A stretch of DNA of 5,700 nucleotides from JBFAPK01 sp040676675 (GTDB taxonomy: Bacteria; Actinomycetota; Actinomycetes; Mycobacteriales; Micromonosporaceae). Below the pieces are notes generated by a model. That model was not told the DNA's origin. It did no database searches and saw nothing but the letters and a program-made list of their open reading frames with translations. Below, piece by piece: positions 1 through 5,630 of this stretch. The DNA lies in assembly GCF_040676675.1 (NCBI RefSeq), contig NZ_JBFAPK010000078.1, forward strand, positions 1 through 5,700, read 5' to 3'. Both the position numbers and the translations under genes were made by a program. Position 1 is the stretch's first letter, and every line of letters starts with the position of its first letter.

Positions 1-1
1 A

Positions 2-52
2 CCTGGTCCAGGACGCTTGTTTCCCACCGTGCAGGCTTGGTTGAGTGGCTGA
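2..52 (+). CDS. possible C-terminal tail of an upstream gene (partial)
   Basis: Reading from base 2, an open frame ends at a TGA at 50-52, three bases before a strong terminator stem begins, which is where the last gene of a transcription unit would end. The visible tail would read PGPGRLFPTVQAWLSG. I do not recognise a family from it. A second frame ends at a TGA at 42-44 and is almost as plausible, and third-position GC is not decisive in so few codons. The upstream gene could also be an RNA gene. Only the terminator itself is well supported. Confidence 0.22.
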   Translation, partial: PGPGRLFPTVQAWLSG

Positions 53-54
53 CC

Positions 55-101
55 GGCCCGGGCCGGGTTCCCCACCGCGGGGAACCCGGCCCGGGCCTTT
101 T
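55..101 (+). terminator. strong intrinsic terminator of the upstream transcription unit
   Basis: Bases 55-73 and 79-97 are perfect reverse complements, giving a 19-bp GC-rich stem with a five-base loop (ACCGC, 74-78). The stem is followed directly by TTTT at 98-101. The T run lies only on the + strand side, so it terminates rightward transcription entering the window. It insulates the protease gene from upstream read-through. Confidence 0.92.
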
Positions 102-118
102 GCGTGTCCGCTAATCCC

Positions 119-160
119 CTTGACCGGGCAGCCGGTTATGAAAACCGCTCACCTAAATGC
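119..160 (+). promoter_or_regulatory. probable promoter region of the S8 protease gene
   Basis: This is the least GC-rich stretch between the terminator and the protease and therefore the likeliest promoter. TTGACC at 120-125 is a good -35 match, but no good -10 hexamer lies 16-18 bases further on. TAAATG at 154-159 resembles a -10 but lacks a matching -35. A small inverted repeat (CGGTT 133-137, AACCG 143-147) lies between them. The region is supported by position and composition; the exact elements are not. Confidence 0.35.
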
Positions 161-286
161 GAATGAATTGTGAAGGAATCGTCGGCGTGGGCGTTGCGGG
201 CAACGGAGCGGATAGGCGGCCTGCGATCCTCTGGAGGTCCCACCCGGGGACCCGGCGTCGGTGCGGCGCCGGCCAGGGGAGGTCTC
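160..286 (+). other. 5' leader of the protease gene
   Basis: This stretch lies between the AT-richer patch and the chosen GTG start. It is open in the protease frame from a GTG at 170, but that extension has no ribosome binding site and would bury the signal peptide. It contains a 6-bp hairpin (GGTCCC 236-241, GGGACC 247-252) and ends with a strong ribosome binding site. I treat it as an untranslated leader. Confidence 0.45.
275..282 (+). promoter_or_regulatory. ribosome binding site that fixes the protease start
   Basis: AGGGGAGG lies four bases upstream of the GTG at 287. It is the only strong Shine-Dalgarno match next to an in-frame start codon near the signal peptide. This supports starting at 287 and not at the upstream in-frame GTG at 170. 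Confidence 0.8.
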
Positions 287-3200
287 GTGTATTCACCACG
301 GAAGATCAGTAACAGTCCAGGAAGGAAGGCGCTGGCGGCGCTGATCGGCGCCGTACTGGTGCTCGGCGCGGGGCAGGGAGCCTCGGCCGCCCGTCGTGCC
401 GCTGCGCCGGGAGCCGACCGCGACGCGACGGTCCCGCGTACCGGTGGAGCCATGCCGCTGCGGGTCACCCTGCTCACCGGCGACCGCGTCTCGCTCGCCT
501 CCGCCGACGCCGAGCGGATCGCCGTACGGCCGGCGAAGGGCCGCGAGCACGTGCGCTTTCTGGTGCGCCGCGACCACGGCACCGTCTACGTCGTACCGAG
601 CGACGCCCAGCGCCTCGTCCAGGCGGGCAAGCTCGACCGGCGACTCTTCGACGTGGCCGGGCTGGTCCGCGCCGGTTACCACGACGGGGCCCGCGACACC
701 GTACCGCTGATCGTGCGGTACCGGCCCGGTGCCGCCCGGACCGCCGGCAACGCGTTCGCGGCCACCGGCGCCCGGGTCGTACGCGACCTGCCCGCCGTCG
801 GCGGTGCCGCCGTACGCGCCGACAAGTCCCGCGCCGGCGAGTTCTGGGCCCGGATCACCGCCGGTACCGCCGCCCTGCGCGCCGACACCGCCGGCGGCGT
901 CGACCGGATCTGGCTCGACGGGCAGCGGCAGATCTCGCTCGACCACAGTGTGCCGCAGATCGGCGCACCGGCCGCGTGGCAGGCCGGGTACACCGGCAAG
1001 GGTGTCACCGTCGCGGTCCTCGACACGGGCGTCGACGCGACCCACCCCGACCTGGCCGGCAGAATCGCCGAGGCGGTCAACTTCTCCGAGGCGCCGGACG
1101 CCACCGACGGCGTGGGCCACGGTACCCACGTCGCCTCCACCATCGTCGGCAGCGGCGCGGCCTCGGGCGGCCGGTACAAGGGCGTGGCCCCGGACGCCAC
1201 TCTGGTCGCCGGCAAGGTCTGCGGCTCCAGCTTCTGCGAGGAGTCGGCCATCCTCGCCGGCATGCAGTGGGCGGCGGCCGAGAAGCACGCCACCGCTGTC
1301 AACCTGAGCCTCGGCGGCGCCGACGGCCCGGGAATCGATCCGGTGGAAGAGGCGGTCAACTCGCTCACCGAGCAGTACGGCACCCTCTTCGTGGTCGCCG
1401 CCGGCAACGCCGGTGACCAGGCCGGCACGATCAGCTCGCCGGCCAGCGCCGACGCGGCCCTCGCCGTGGGCGCCGTCGACCGCGAGGACCAGCTCGCCGA
1501 CTTCTCCAGCCGGGGCCCGCGGGCCGGCGACGACGCCGTGAAGCCCGACCTCACCGCCCCGGGCGTCGACATCGTCGCGGCCCGGGCGAGCGGCACCATG
1601 CTGGGCGCGCCGGTGGACGAGCACTACGTCGCCGCCTCGGGGACCTCGATGGCCACCCCGCACGTCGCCGGGGCGGTGGCCCTGCTCGCGCAGCGCCACC
1701 CGGACTGGACGGCCCGGCGGCTCAAGTCGATCCTCGTCGGCTCGGCGAAGCCCACGGCCGGGCTGTCCGCGTACGAGCAGGGCGCGGGCCGCGTCGACGT
1801 GGCCGCCGCCATCGCCCGCGACGTCACCACGGACCCGGTCAGCCTCTCCTTCGGGCGGGCCACCTGGCCGCACGGCGACGACGCCCCGATCACCCGGACC
1901 GTTCGCTACCACAACCCGGGCAGCGCCCCGATCACGTTCGCCCTCTCCGTCCAGGCCCTCGGTCCGGACGGCAAGGCGGCGCCGGCCGAGACCTTCACGC
2001 CCAGCGCCGGCACGGTGACCGTACCGGCGGGCGGTGACGCCGAGGTGAGCGTCGTCGCGAACACCGCCGGTACGGGCCCCGACGGCTACTACTCCGGCAG
2101 CCTGCTCGCCACCGCCGGCAGCACGGTGGTGACCACCCCGATCGCGGTCAACAAGGAGGTCGAGAGCTACGACCTGGACCTCACGATGTTCGACGGCACG
2201 GGCGGGGTGCCCGAGTTCGGCGACGTACTCCTCTTCGGACTGGACGACGGGGGGATCGTGACGCCGACATTCGACGGCGGCGTGGCCAAGGTCCGGGTGC
2301 CGCGCGGCACGTACAACCTGACCGCGGTGATCTTCACGGCGCGCAGCGACACGGAGGGCGAGGGGACCCTCCTGGTGCGGCCCACGCTGAACGTCACCGC
2401 CGACGCCGCGATCACCGTCGACGCGCGGGCCGGCCGCCCGGTCGCGTTGTCGGTGCCCGACCCGACCGCCGAGGCGCTCCTGGCCGACGTCTCCTACCTG
2501 CACCGGACCGAGGCCGCCAACATCGGCATCAGCCTGCTCTCCGGCAGCCCGGACGGCCTGTTCGTCGCGCAACTCGGGCCGGCACGGACCGTCGCCGGGT
2601 TCACCAGCTCGATCACCAGCCAGTGGGCGCGGCCCGGCGCGGGCGGGACGGCGGCGGAGAGCCCCTACCTGTACGCGCTCGGCGAATCCTTCGCCGGCCG
2701 GCTGCCGACCGGATACGAACGCCACTACCAGGCCCGCGACCTGGCCACCGTACGGCAGGAGTTCGGTTCCGCCGTGCCGGGGCTGAGCGGCGAGCGGGTC
2801 GTCTTCCCGGTCTTCGACCCCGACATGGGCGGCTCGGCGGCGGTCCTGCCGTTGCCCTCCTCCGGCCGGCGGATCGAGTACCACAGCACCGACCGGGTGC
2901 GCTGGACCTCCGAGGTCGACTTCGGTACGTACGACGAGGACGGCTGGCTGGTGCCCCGGACCGTCCTGCTGTCGGGGCCGACCGGGTACCGCTCCGGGCG
3001 GGAGTACCGCGACGAGTGGAACCACGCCCCGTTCGGCCTGGCCCTTCCCGACGGCGGGGCCCGCGCCTACTGGGCCGCCCGGCTGGGCGACCTGCTGCAC
3101 GTGGACCTGCCGCTCTACTCGGACCGGGCCGGCCACATCGGCTTCTCCCGGACCGACACGTCCCGAACCGCGCTCTACCGCGACGGCGCGCTCGTCGGCG

Positions 3201-3670
3201 AGACCGACGCCTCCGGCTACGGTGACTTCGAGGTGCCCGCCGGGGCCGCCGACTACCGGCTGGAGGTGGCCGACACCCGCTCGGTCGGTGACCTCTCCAC
3301 GCGGGTCAGCGGGGTCTGGACGTTCCGCTCCGGGCACGTCGACGGTGACGAGCCGGTACGGCTGCCCGTCTCCGCGGTGCGGTTCACGCCCCGGCTCGCG
3401 GCCGACAACTCGGCCCCGGCCGGCCGGGCGTTCGAGATCCCGGTGAGCGTCGAGCGCCAGTACGGGGCGTCGGGCGGCCGGGTGCGGAGCCTGACGGTCG
3501 AGGTCTCGTACGACGACGGCGCGACCTGGCAGCGGGCCGAGGTGCGGGGCGGGGTCGCCAGGGTGCGGCATCCCGCGAAGGCCGGGTTCGTCTCGCTGCG
3601 GGCCGGCAGCACCGACACCGCCGGCAACAGCGTGAGCCAGACGATCGTGCACGCGTACCGGATCAGGTGA
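287..3670 (+). CDS. secreted S8 family (subtilisin-like) serine protease, multidomain
   Basis: This 1127-residue extracellular endopeptidase starts at GTG 287, just after AGGGGAGG. Residues 1-34 form a Sec signal peptide: basic start, hydrophobic core around ALAALIGAVLVLGAG, and a likely cut after ASA at 34. Residues 35 to about 215 are a prodomain. It opens with the VTLLTGDRVSL pattern and includes the DRRLFDVAGLVRAGY pattern typical of large actinomycete subtilases. The catalytic domain spans about 218-510. It has Asp246 in AVLDTGVD, His278 in GHGTHVAS, oxyanion Asn374 in AAGNAGD and Ser454 in SGTSMATPHV, so it should be active. A fibronectin III-like domain follows at about 516-621, then beta-sandwich-like segments, with an Ig-like stretch at about 1025-1127. 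There is no sortase motif or C-terminal membrane anchor, so it is probably released. The only cysteines are 312 and 317. The substrate is unknown. Some related streptomycete proteins are annotated as esterases, so peptidase activity is inferred from the motifs. Confidence 0.95.
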   Translation: MYSPRKISNSPGRKALAALIGAVLVLGAGQGASAARRAAAPGADRDATVPRTGGAMPLRVTLLTGDRVSLASADAERIAVRPAKGREHVRFLVRRDHGTVYVVPSDAQRLVQAGKLDRRLFDVAGLVRAGYHDGARDTVPLIVRYRPGAARTAGNAFAATGARVVRDLPAVGGAAVRADKSRAGEFWARITAGTAALRADTAGGVDRIWLDGQRQISLDHSVPQIGAPAAWQAGYTGKGVTVAVLDTGVDATHPDLAGRIAEAVNFSEAPDATDGVGHGTHVASTIVGSGAASGGRYKGVAPDATLVAGKVCGSSFCEESAILAGMQWAAAEKHATAVNLSLGGADGPGIDPVEEAVNSLTEQYGTLFVVAAGNAGDQAGTISSPASADAALAVGAVDREDQLADFSSRGPRAGDDAVKPDLTAPGVDIVAARASGTMLGAPVDEHYVAASGTSMATPHVAGAVALLAQRHPDWTARRLKSILVGSAKPTAGLSAYEQGAGRVDVAAAIARDVTTDPVSLSFGRATWPHGDDAPITRTVRYHNPGSAPITFALSVQALGPDGKAAPAETFTPSAGTVTVPAGGDAEVSVVANTAGTGPDGYYSGSLLATAGSTVVTTPIAVNKEVESYDLDLTMFDGTGGVPEFGDVLLFGLDDGGIVTPTFDGGVAKVRVPRGTYNLTAVIFTARSDTEGEGTLLVRPTLNVTADAAITVDARAGRPVALSVPDPTAEALLADVSYLHRTEAANIGISLLSGSPDGLFVAQLGPARTVAGFTSSITSQWARPGAGGTAAESPYLYALGESFAGRLPTGYERHYQARDLATVRQEFGSAVPGLSGERVVFPVFDPDMGGSAAVLPLPSSGRRIEYHSTDRVRWTSEVDFGTYDEDGWLVPRTVLLSGPTGYRSGREYRDEWNHAPFGLALPDGGARAYWAARLGDLLHVDLPLYSDRAGHIGFSRTDTSRTALYRDGALVGETDASGYGDFEVPAGAADYRLEVADTRSVGDLSTRVSGVWTFRSGHVDGDEPVRLPVSAVRFTPRLAADNSAPAGRAFEIPVSVERQYGASGGRVRSLTVEVSYDDGATWQRAEVRGGVARVRHPAKAGFVSLRAGSTDTAGNSVSQTIVHAYRIR

Positions 3671-3681
3671 GGCCACGACGC

Positions 3682-3790
3682 GGGTGACGCGGTGCCGCGC
3701 TGCCGCGAGTGACGCGGTGAGGCGGGGTGACGCGGTGCCGCGCTGCCGCGAGCGATGTGCTGACGCCGCGCCGCGAGTGGTGCGGTGATG
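3682..3790 (+). repeat. direct repeat block downstream of the protease gene
   Basis: A 28-bp sequence at 3682-3709 recurs without mismatch at 3725-3752, a 43-base period. The inner 11-mer GTGACGCGGTG occurs three times (3684-3694, 3709-3719, 3727-3737), with a degenerate form GTGGTGCGGTG at 3777-3787. A shortened variant of the second half (CGCCGCGAG) lies at 3769-3777. The block begins 12 bases after the protease stop and is broken by stop codons on the + strand. It may be a tandem duplication or the remains of a longer array. Confidence 0.85.
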
Positions 3791-3795
3791 CCCGA

Positions 3796-3830
3796 CCGGC
3801 GGTCGGCCCTCGGCGAGGGCCGACCGCCGG
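3796..3830 (+). terminator. large perfect inverted repeat, probable terminator of the protease gene
   Basis: Bases 3796-3810 and 3816-3830 are perfect reverse complements. One further C-G pair inside gives a 16-bp stem with a three-base loop. No T run follows on either strand, which is common for actinomycete stem terminators. It lies 125 bases after the protease stop and before the transporter's probable promoter, so it most likely separates the two transcripts. A protein-binding palindrome is a less likely alternative. Confidence 0.6.
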
Positions 3831-3875
3831 CCACGGTGCGGCGGAAAGTGCCTGGGCGGGGCGGCGCGCGGCGAC

Positions 3876-3881
3876 TAGGCT
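3876..3881 (+). promoter_or_regulatory. -10-like hexamer (TAGGCT) upstream of the transporter
   Basis: TAGGCT fits the actinomycete TAnnnT pattern for the main sigma factor. It lies seven bases before an ATG at 3889, the spacing of a leaderless transcript start. No convincing -35 is visible in the G-rich stretch upstream. It is a plausible promoter for the transporter, giving a transcript start about 110 bases before the chosen ATG. Confidence 0.4.
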
Positions 3882-3888
3882 CCCGGAC

Positions 3889-3906
3889 ATGACCTGGCGA
3901 CATTGA
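3889..3906 (+). CDS. possible leaderless five-codon mini-ORF (MTWRH)
   Basis: ATG ACC TGG CGA CAT TGA begins exactly where a transcript from the TAGGCT hexamer would be expected to start, and ends 92 bases before the transporter ATG. Leaderless translation is frequent in actinomycetes, and short leader peptides can tune downstream genes. The peptide does not match a known attenuator that I recognise, and an ATG in this position could arise by chance. Confidence 0.25.
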   Translation: MTWRH

Positions 3907-3987
3907 TCCAGCCACCGAGGCCGCTCCACGGTCCGCCGCCGCGGGCCGCCGGGGACGTCGTGCGCCCGACGTCCATCCGGTTCCCGT

Positions 3988-3994
3988 GGGAAGG
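3988..3994 (+). promoter_or_regulatory. ribosome binding site that fixes the transporter start
   Basis: GGGAAGG lies four bases upstream of the ATG at 3999. The frame stays open back to a TTG at 3903, but that stretch is proline- and arginine-rich with no membrane character and no ribosome binding site. The ATG is therefore the better start. Confidence 0.75.
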
Positions 3995-3998
3995 CCTC

Positions 3999-5318
3999 AT
4001 GACCATTTCTCTCCGGCGCCCGCCCGAGCTGCGGGTACGGCGACTCGCCGCGATCCTCGCCGGCTACTCCCTCCTCGACAGCCTCGTCCTGCTCTACCCG
4101 GTGTACGCCCTGCTGTTCGCGGACACCGGCCTCTCGACCTGGCAGATCTCCTCCCTCTTCGTCCTCTGGTCGCTCACCGGCGTGGTGCTGGAGGTGCCCT
4201 CCGGCGCCTGGGCCGACGCCGTCTCCCGGCGGCTGCTGCTCGGCCTCGGGCCGCTGCTGAGCGCCGTCGGCTTCGGACTCTGGGTCGCCGTGCCGGCGTA
4301 CTGGTCCTTCGCGGCCGGGTTCGTCCTCTGGGGCGTCAAGGAGGCGCTGGCCTCCGGCGCGCTCGAGGCGCTCGTCTACTCCGAACTCGACCGGGTCGGC
4401 GCCGCCGGCCGGTACGCCCGGATCATGGGTCGGGCCCGGGCCGCCGGCATGCTCGGCGTGGTGCTCGCCATGGCGCTGGCCGCGCCGGTCTTCGCGGCCG
4501 GCGGCTACCCGGCCGTCGGCGCCGCCAGCGTCCTCGCCTGCCTGCTCACCGCGGCGCTCGGGTTCGCGCTCCCGGAGCACCGCGCCGCCGCGCGCGACTC
4601 CGGTCCCGTCGCGCCCGACTCCGGTCCCGCCGGCGGCGTCGCGGTCGACGCCGTCGGGGGAGGGGCCCCGCCCGGCGCGGCTGAGCCGGCGCCGGACGAC
4701 GGGCAACTCGGGTACGTCGCCGCGCTGCGCGCCGGCCTGGCCGAGGCGCGCCGCTCCCGGCCGGTGCGACACGCGGTGCTGTTGCTCGCCGTGGTCTCCG
4801 CGGTCTGGGGCGCGCTCGACGAGTACACGCCGCTGCTGCTGCGCGACGACGGCGTCGCGCCGGAGCGGGTGCCGCTGCTGCTCGTACTGGTCTGGGCCGC
4901 CGCCGCACTCGGCGGCCTGCTGGCCGGGGCGGGCGGGCGGCTGCCGGCGACGGGGTACGCCGCGCTCCTGGCGGGCGCCGCGGTGGCGCTCGCGTCGGGT
5001 GCGACGATCGGGGGGGCCGCGGGGATCGTCCTGGTCGCGGCCTCCTTCGGCGTGTTCCAACTGGCCAGCGTGGTTGCGGACGCGCGCCTACAGGAACGCA
5101 TCGCCGGACCCAGCCGGGCCACGGTGACCTCGTTGGGCGGCGTCGCCACCGACCTCACCACGATCGGGGTGTACGGCACCTACGGTGTGCTGGCGAGCCT
5201 GACCGGGCATGCGACGACCTTCGCGGCCTTCGCCGTGCCGTACCTGGTCATCGCGTACCGGCTGGTCCGGGTGCACCGGGCCGGCCCGGTCGAGCCGGAT
5301 GTCCGGTTCGGGCGGTGA
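3999..5318 (+). CDS. MFS family transporter, 12 transmembrane helices
   Basis: This 439-residue inner-membrane protein is a major facilitator superfamily transporter, probably a proton-coupled exporter, with unknown substrate. Hydrophobic segments are visible at about 17-40, 48-68, 79-97, 102-122, 145-165, 170-191, 257-275, 292-312, 317-333, 338-358, 376-400 and 404-421. This is the usual 6+6 layout. The loop between helices 2 and 3 carries a motif A variant, GAWADAVSRR at 69-78, with the expected Gly, Asp and Arg residues. An RYARIMGRARA stretch at 138-148 sits in the loop before helix 5. The central cytoplasmic loop, about 192-256, is rich in Ala, Gly and Pro and contains a short internal repeat. 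The start is ATG 3999 after GGGAAGG. Inverted repeats on both sides and a 328-base upstream gap suggest it is transcribed alone. No regulator gene is adjacent. The family is firm; drug or metabolite export is only an inference. Confidence 0.9.
   Translation: MTISLRRPPELRVRRLAAILAGYSLLDSLVLLYPVYALLFADTGLSTWQISSLFVLWSLTGVVLEVPSGAWADAVSRRLLLGLGPLLSAVGFGLWVAVPAYWSFAAGFVLWGVKEALASGALEALVYSELDRVGAAGRYARIMGRARAAGMLGVVLAMALAAPVFAAGGYPAVGAASVLACLLTAALGFALPEHRAAARDSGPVAPDSGPAGGVAVDAVGGGAPPGAAEPAPDDGQLGYVAALRAGLAEARRSRPVRHAVLLLAVVSAVWGALDEYTPLLLRDDGVAPERVPLLLVLVWAAAALGGLLAGAGGRLPATGYAALLAGAAVALASGATIGGAAGIVLVAASFGVFQLASVVADARLQERIAGPSRATVTSLGGVATDLTTIGVYGTYGVLASLTGHATTFAAFAVPYLVIAYRLVRVHRAGPVEPDVRFGR
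4591..4632 (+). repeat. 21-bp tandem duplication in the transporter's central loop
   Basis: Two adjacent 21-base units (4591-4611 and 4612-4632) differ at two positions and share the exact 14-mer CGACTCCGGTCCCG. They give a duplicated DSGP motif (DSGPVAPDSGPA) in the loop between helices 6 and 7. The unit is a multiple of three, so the frame is kept. It probably arose by slippage in a loop that tolerates length change. Confidence 0.75.
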
Positions 5319-5323
5319 CGGGA

Positions 5324-5357
5324 GCCACCGGCTCGGCCGGCACGGCGGGCCGGTGGC
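5324..5357 (+). terminator. inverted repeat just after the transporter, possible terminator
   Basis: GCCACCGGC at 5324-5332 pairs with GCCGGTGGC at 5349-5357, a 9-bp stem with a 16-base loop, starting six bases after the stop codon. There is no T run. The position is right for a terminator of the transporter transcript, but stems of this size are common by chance in such GC-rich DNA. Confidence 0.45.
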
Positions 5358-5372
5358 CGGAATGCCGGGCGG

Positions 5373-5398
5373 GTGCGGGTCGTTGGACATACCCGCAC
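5373..5398 (+). repeat. inverted repeat with ten-base spacer
   Basis: GTGCGGGT at 5373-5380 and ACCCGCAC at 5391-5398 are exact reverse complements around CGTTGGACAT. This could be a second transporter terminator stem or a dyad operator for the next gene. The spacer is less GC-rich than its surroundings. There is no T run, and I cannot choose between these roles. Confidence 0.4.
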
Positions 5399-5550
5399 GA
5401 CCGCGGTAGCGCCCCCGCACGCCGGGGGTGACCGGCCCCACCCCGGGCCCGGAATGATCGGCGGTCGGCCTCGGTTACATCCCCGGTACGCCCGCAGCAC
5501 CGCCCCTGGATCTCGGGGCCTGGGTAGCGCGAGGTCGTACCTCTCCAATG
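5399..5550 (+). other. non-coding stretch ahead of the last gene
   Basis: I see no convincing gene here on either strand. Overlapping open frames on the minus strand lack ribosome binding sites and recognisable motifs. The stretch contains short GC stems, including CCCCCG/CGGGGG near 5412-5428 and GAGGT/ACCTC at 5531-5543. It must contain either the promoter of the last gene or that of a small RNA ending at the hairpin further on, but no clear -35/-10 pair can be read. I could not match it to a riboswitch class. Confidence 0.4.
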
Positions 5551-5552
5551 CT

Positions 5553-5591
5553 GGTGCTCCGCCACATCCCCCCGGGGCGGAGCACCTCTTT
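5553..5591 (+). terminator. hairpin with a six-cytosine loop followed by a T-rich run
   Basis: GGTGCTCCGCC at 5553-5563 and GGCGGAGCACC at 5576-5586 are perfect reverse complements, giving an 11-bp stem. The 12-base loop contains CCCCCC (5568-5573), and TCTTT follows at 5587-5591. This is the form of an intrinsic terminator. It ends 39 bases before a start codon, so it may be a leader attenuator, the end of a small RNA, or a late terminator for the transporter. The C-run loop recalls the actinobacterial 6C small RNA, whose hairpin loops carry at least six cytosines, but I cannot identify the partner hairpin. Confidence 0.6.
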
Positions 5592-5615
5592 CCCCCATTG
5601 GATTTCCCCCGAGTT

Positions 5616-5622
5616 GGAAGGA
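5616..5622 (+). promoter_or_regulatory. ribosome binding site of the last gene
   Basis: GGAAGGA lies eight bases upstream of the GTG at 5631, a normal actinomycete spacing. It fixes the start of a gene of which only 70 bases are visible. Confidence 0.8.
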
Positions 5623-5630
5623 ATTCCATC

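Noticed and set aside
170..286. A 39-residue N-terminal extension of the protease from a GTG at 170
   Set aside because: It has no ribosome binding site and places a polar segment before the signal peptide, while AGGGGAGG precedes the GTG at 287 directly.
293..3676. A 1127-residue open frame on the minus strand across the whole protease gene
   Set aside because: It is antisense to a gene with a complete catalytic triad and strong codon bias. Strong third-position GC removes stop codons from the opposite strand, so such shadows are expected. Its composition (Gly, Arg, Val, Pro, Asp) shows no domain, and its matching length is coincidence.
3682..3752. CRISPR array
   Set aside because: There are only two exact copies, the 15-base spacing is too short for spacers, the spacer itself contains repeat-like sequence, and no cas gene is nearby.
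3903..3998. Transporter start at the TTG at 3903
   Set aside because: The extension is Pro/Arg-rich with no ribosome binding site. ATG 3999 has GGGAAGG at a usable distance and leads into the first membrane helix.
3663..5060. A 465-residue minus-strand frame across the intergenic gap and transporter
   Set aside because: It is low complexity, rich in Gly, Arg, Glu and Gln, antisense to a clear membrane protein, and reads through the direct repeats and the palindrome.
5180..5629. Minus-strand open frames in the gap before the last gene
   Set aside because: They overlap the transporter's end, show no ribosome binding site or motif, and several frames are open at once, as expected from composition alone.
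5399..5630. A cyclic-di-AMP (ydaO-type) or cobalamin riboswitch in the leader of the last gene
   Set aside because: I looked for conserved core segments such as the GACAGCTAACC-like end of the actinomycete ydaO class and for a B12 box, and found neither.
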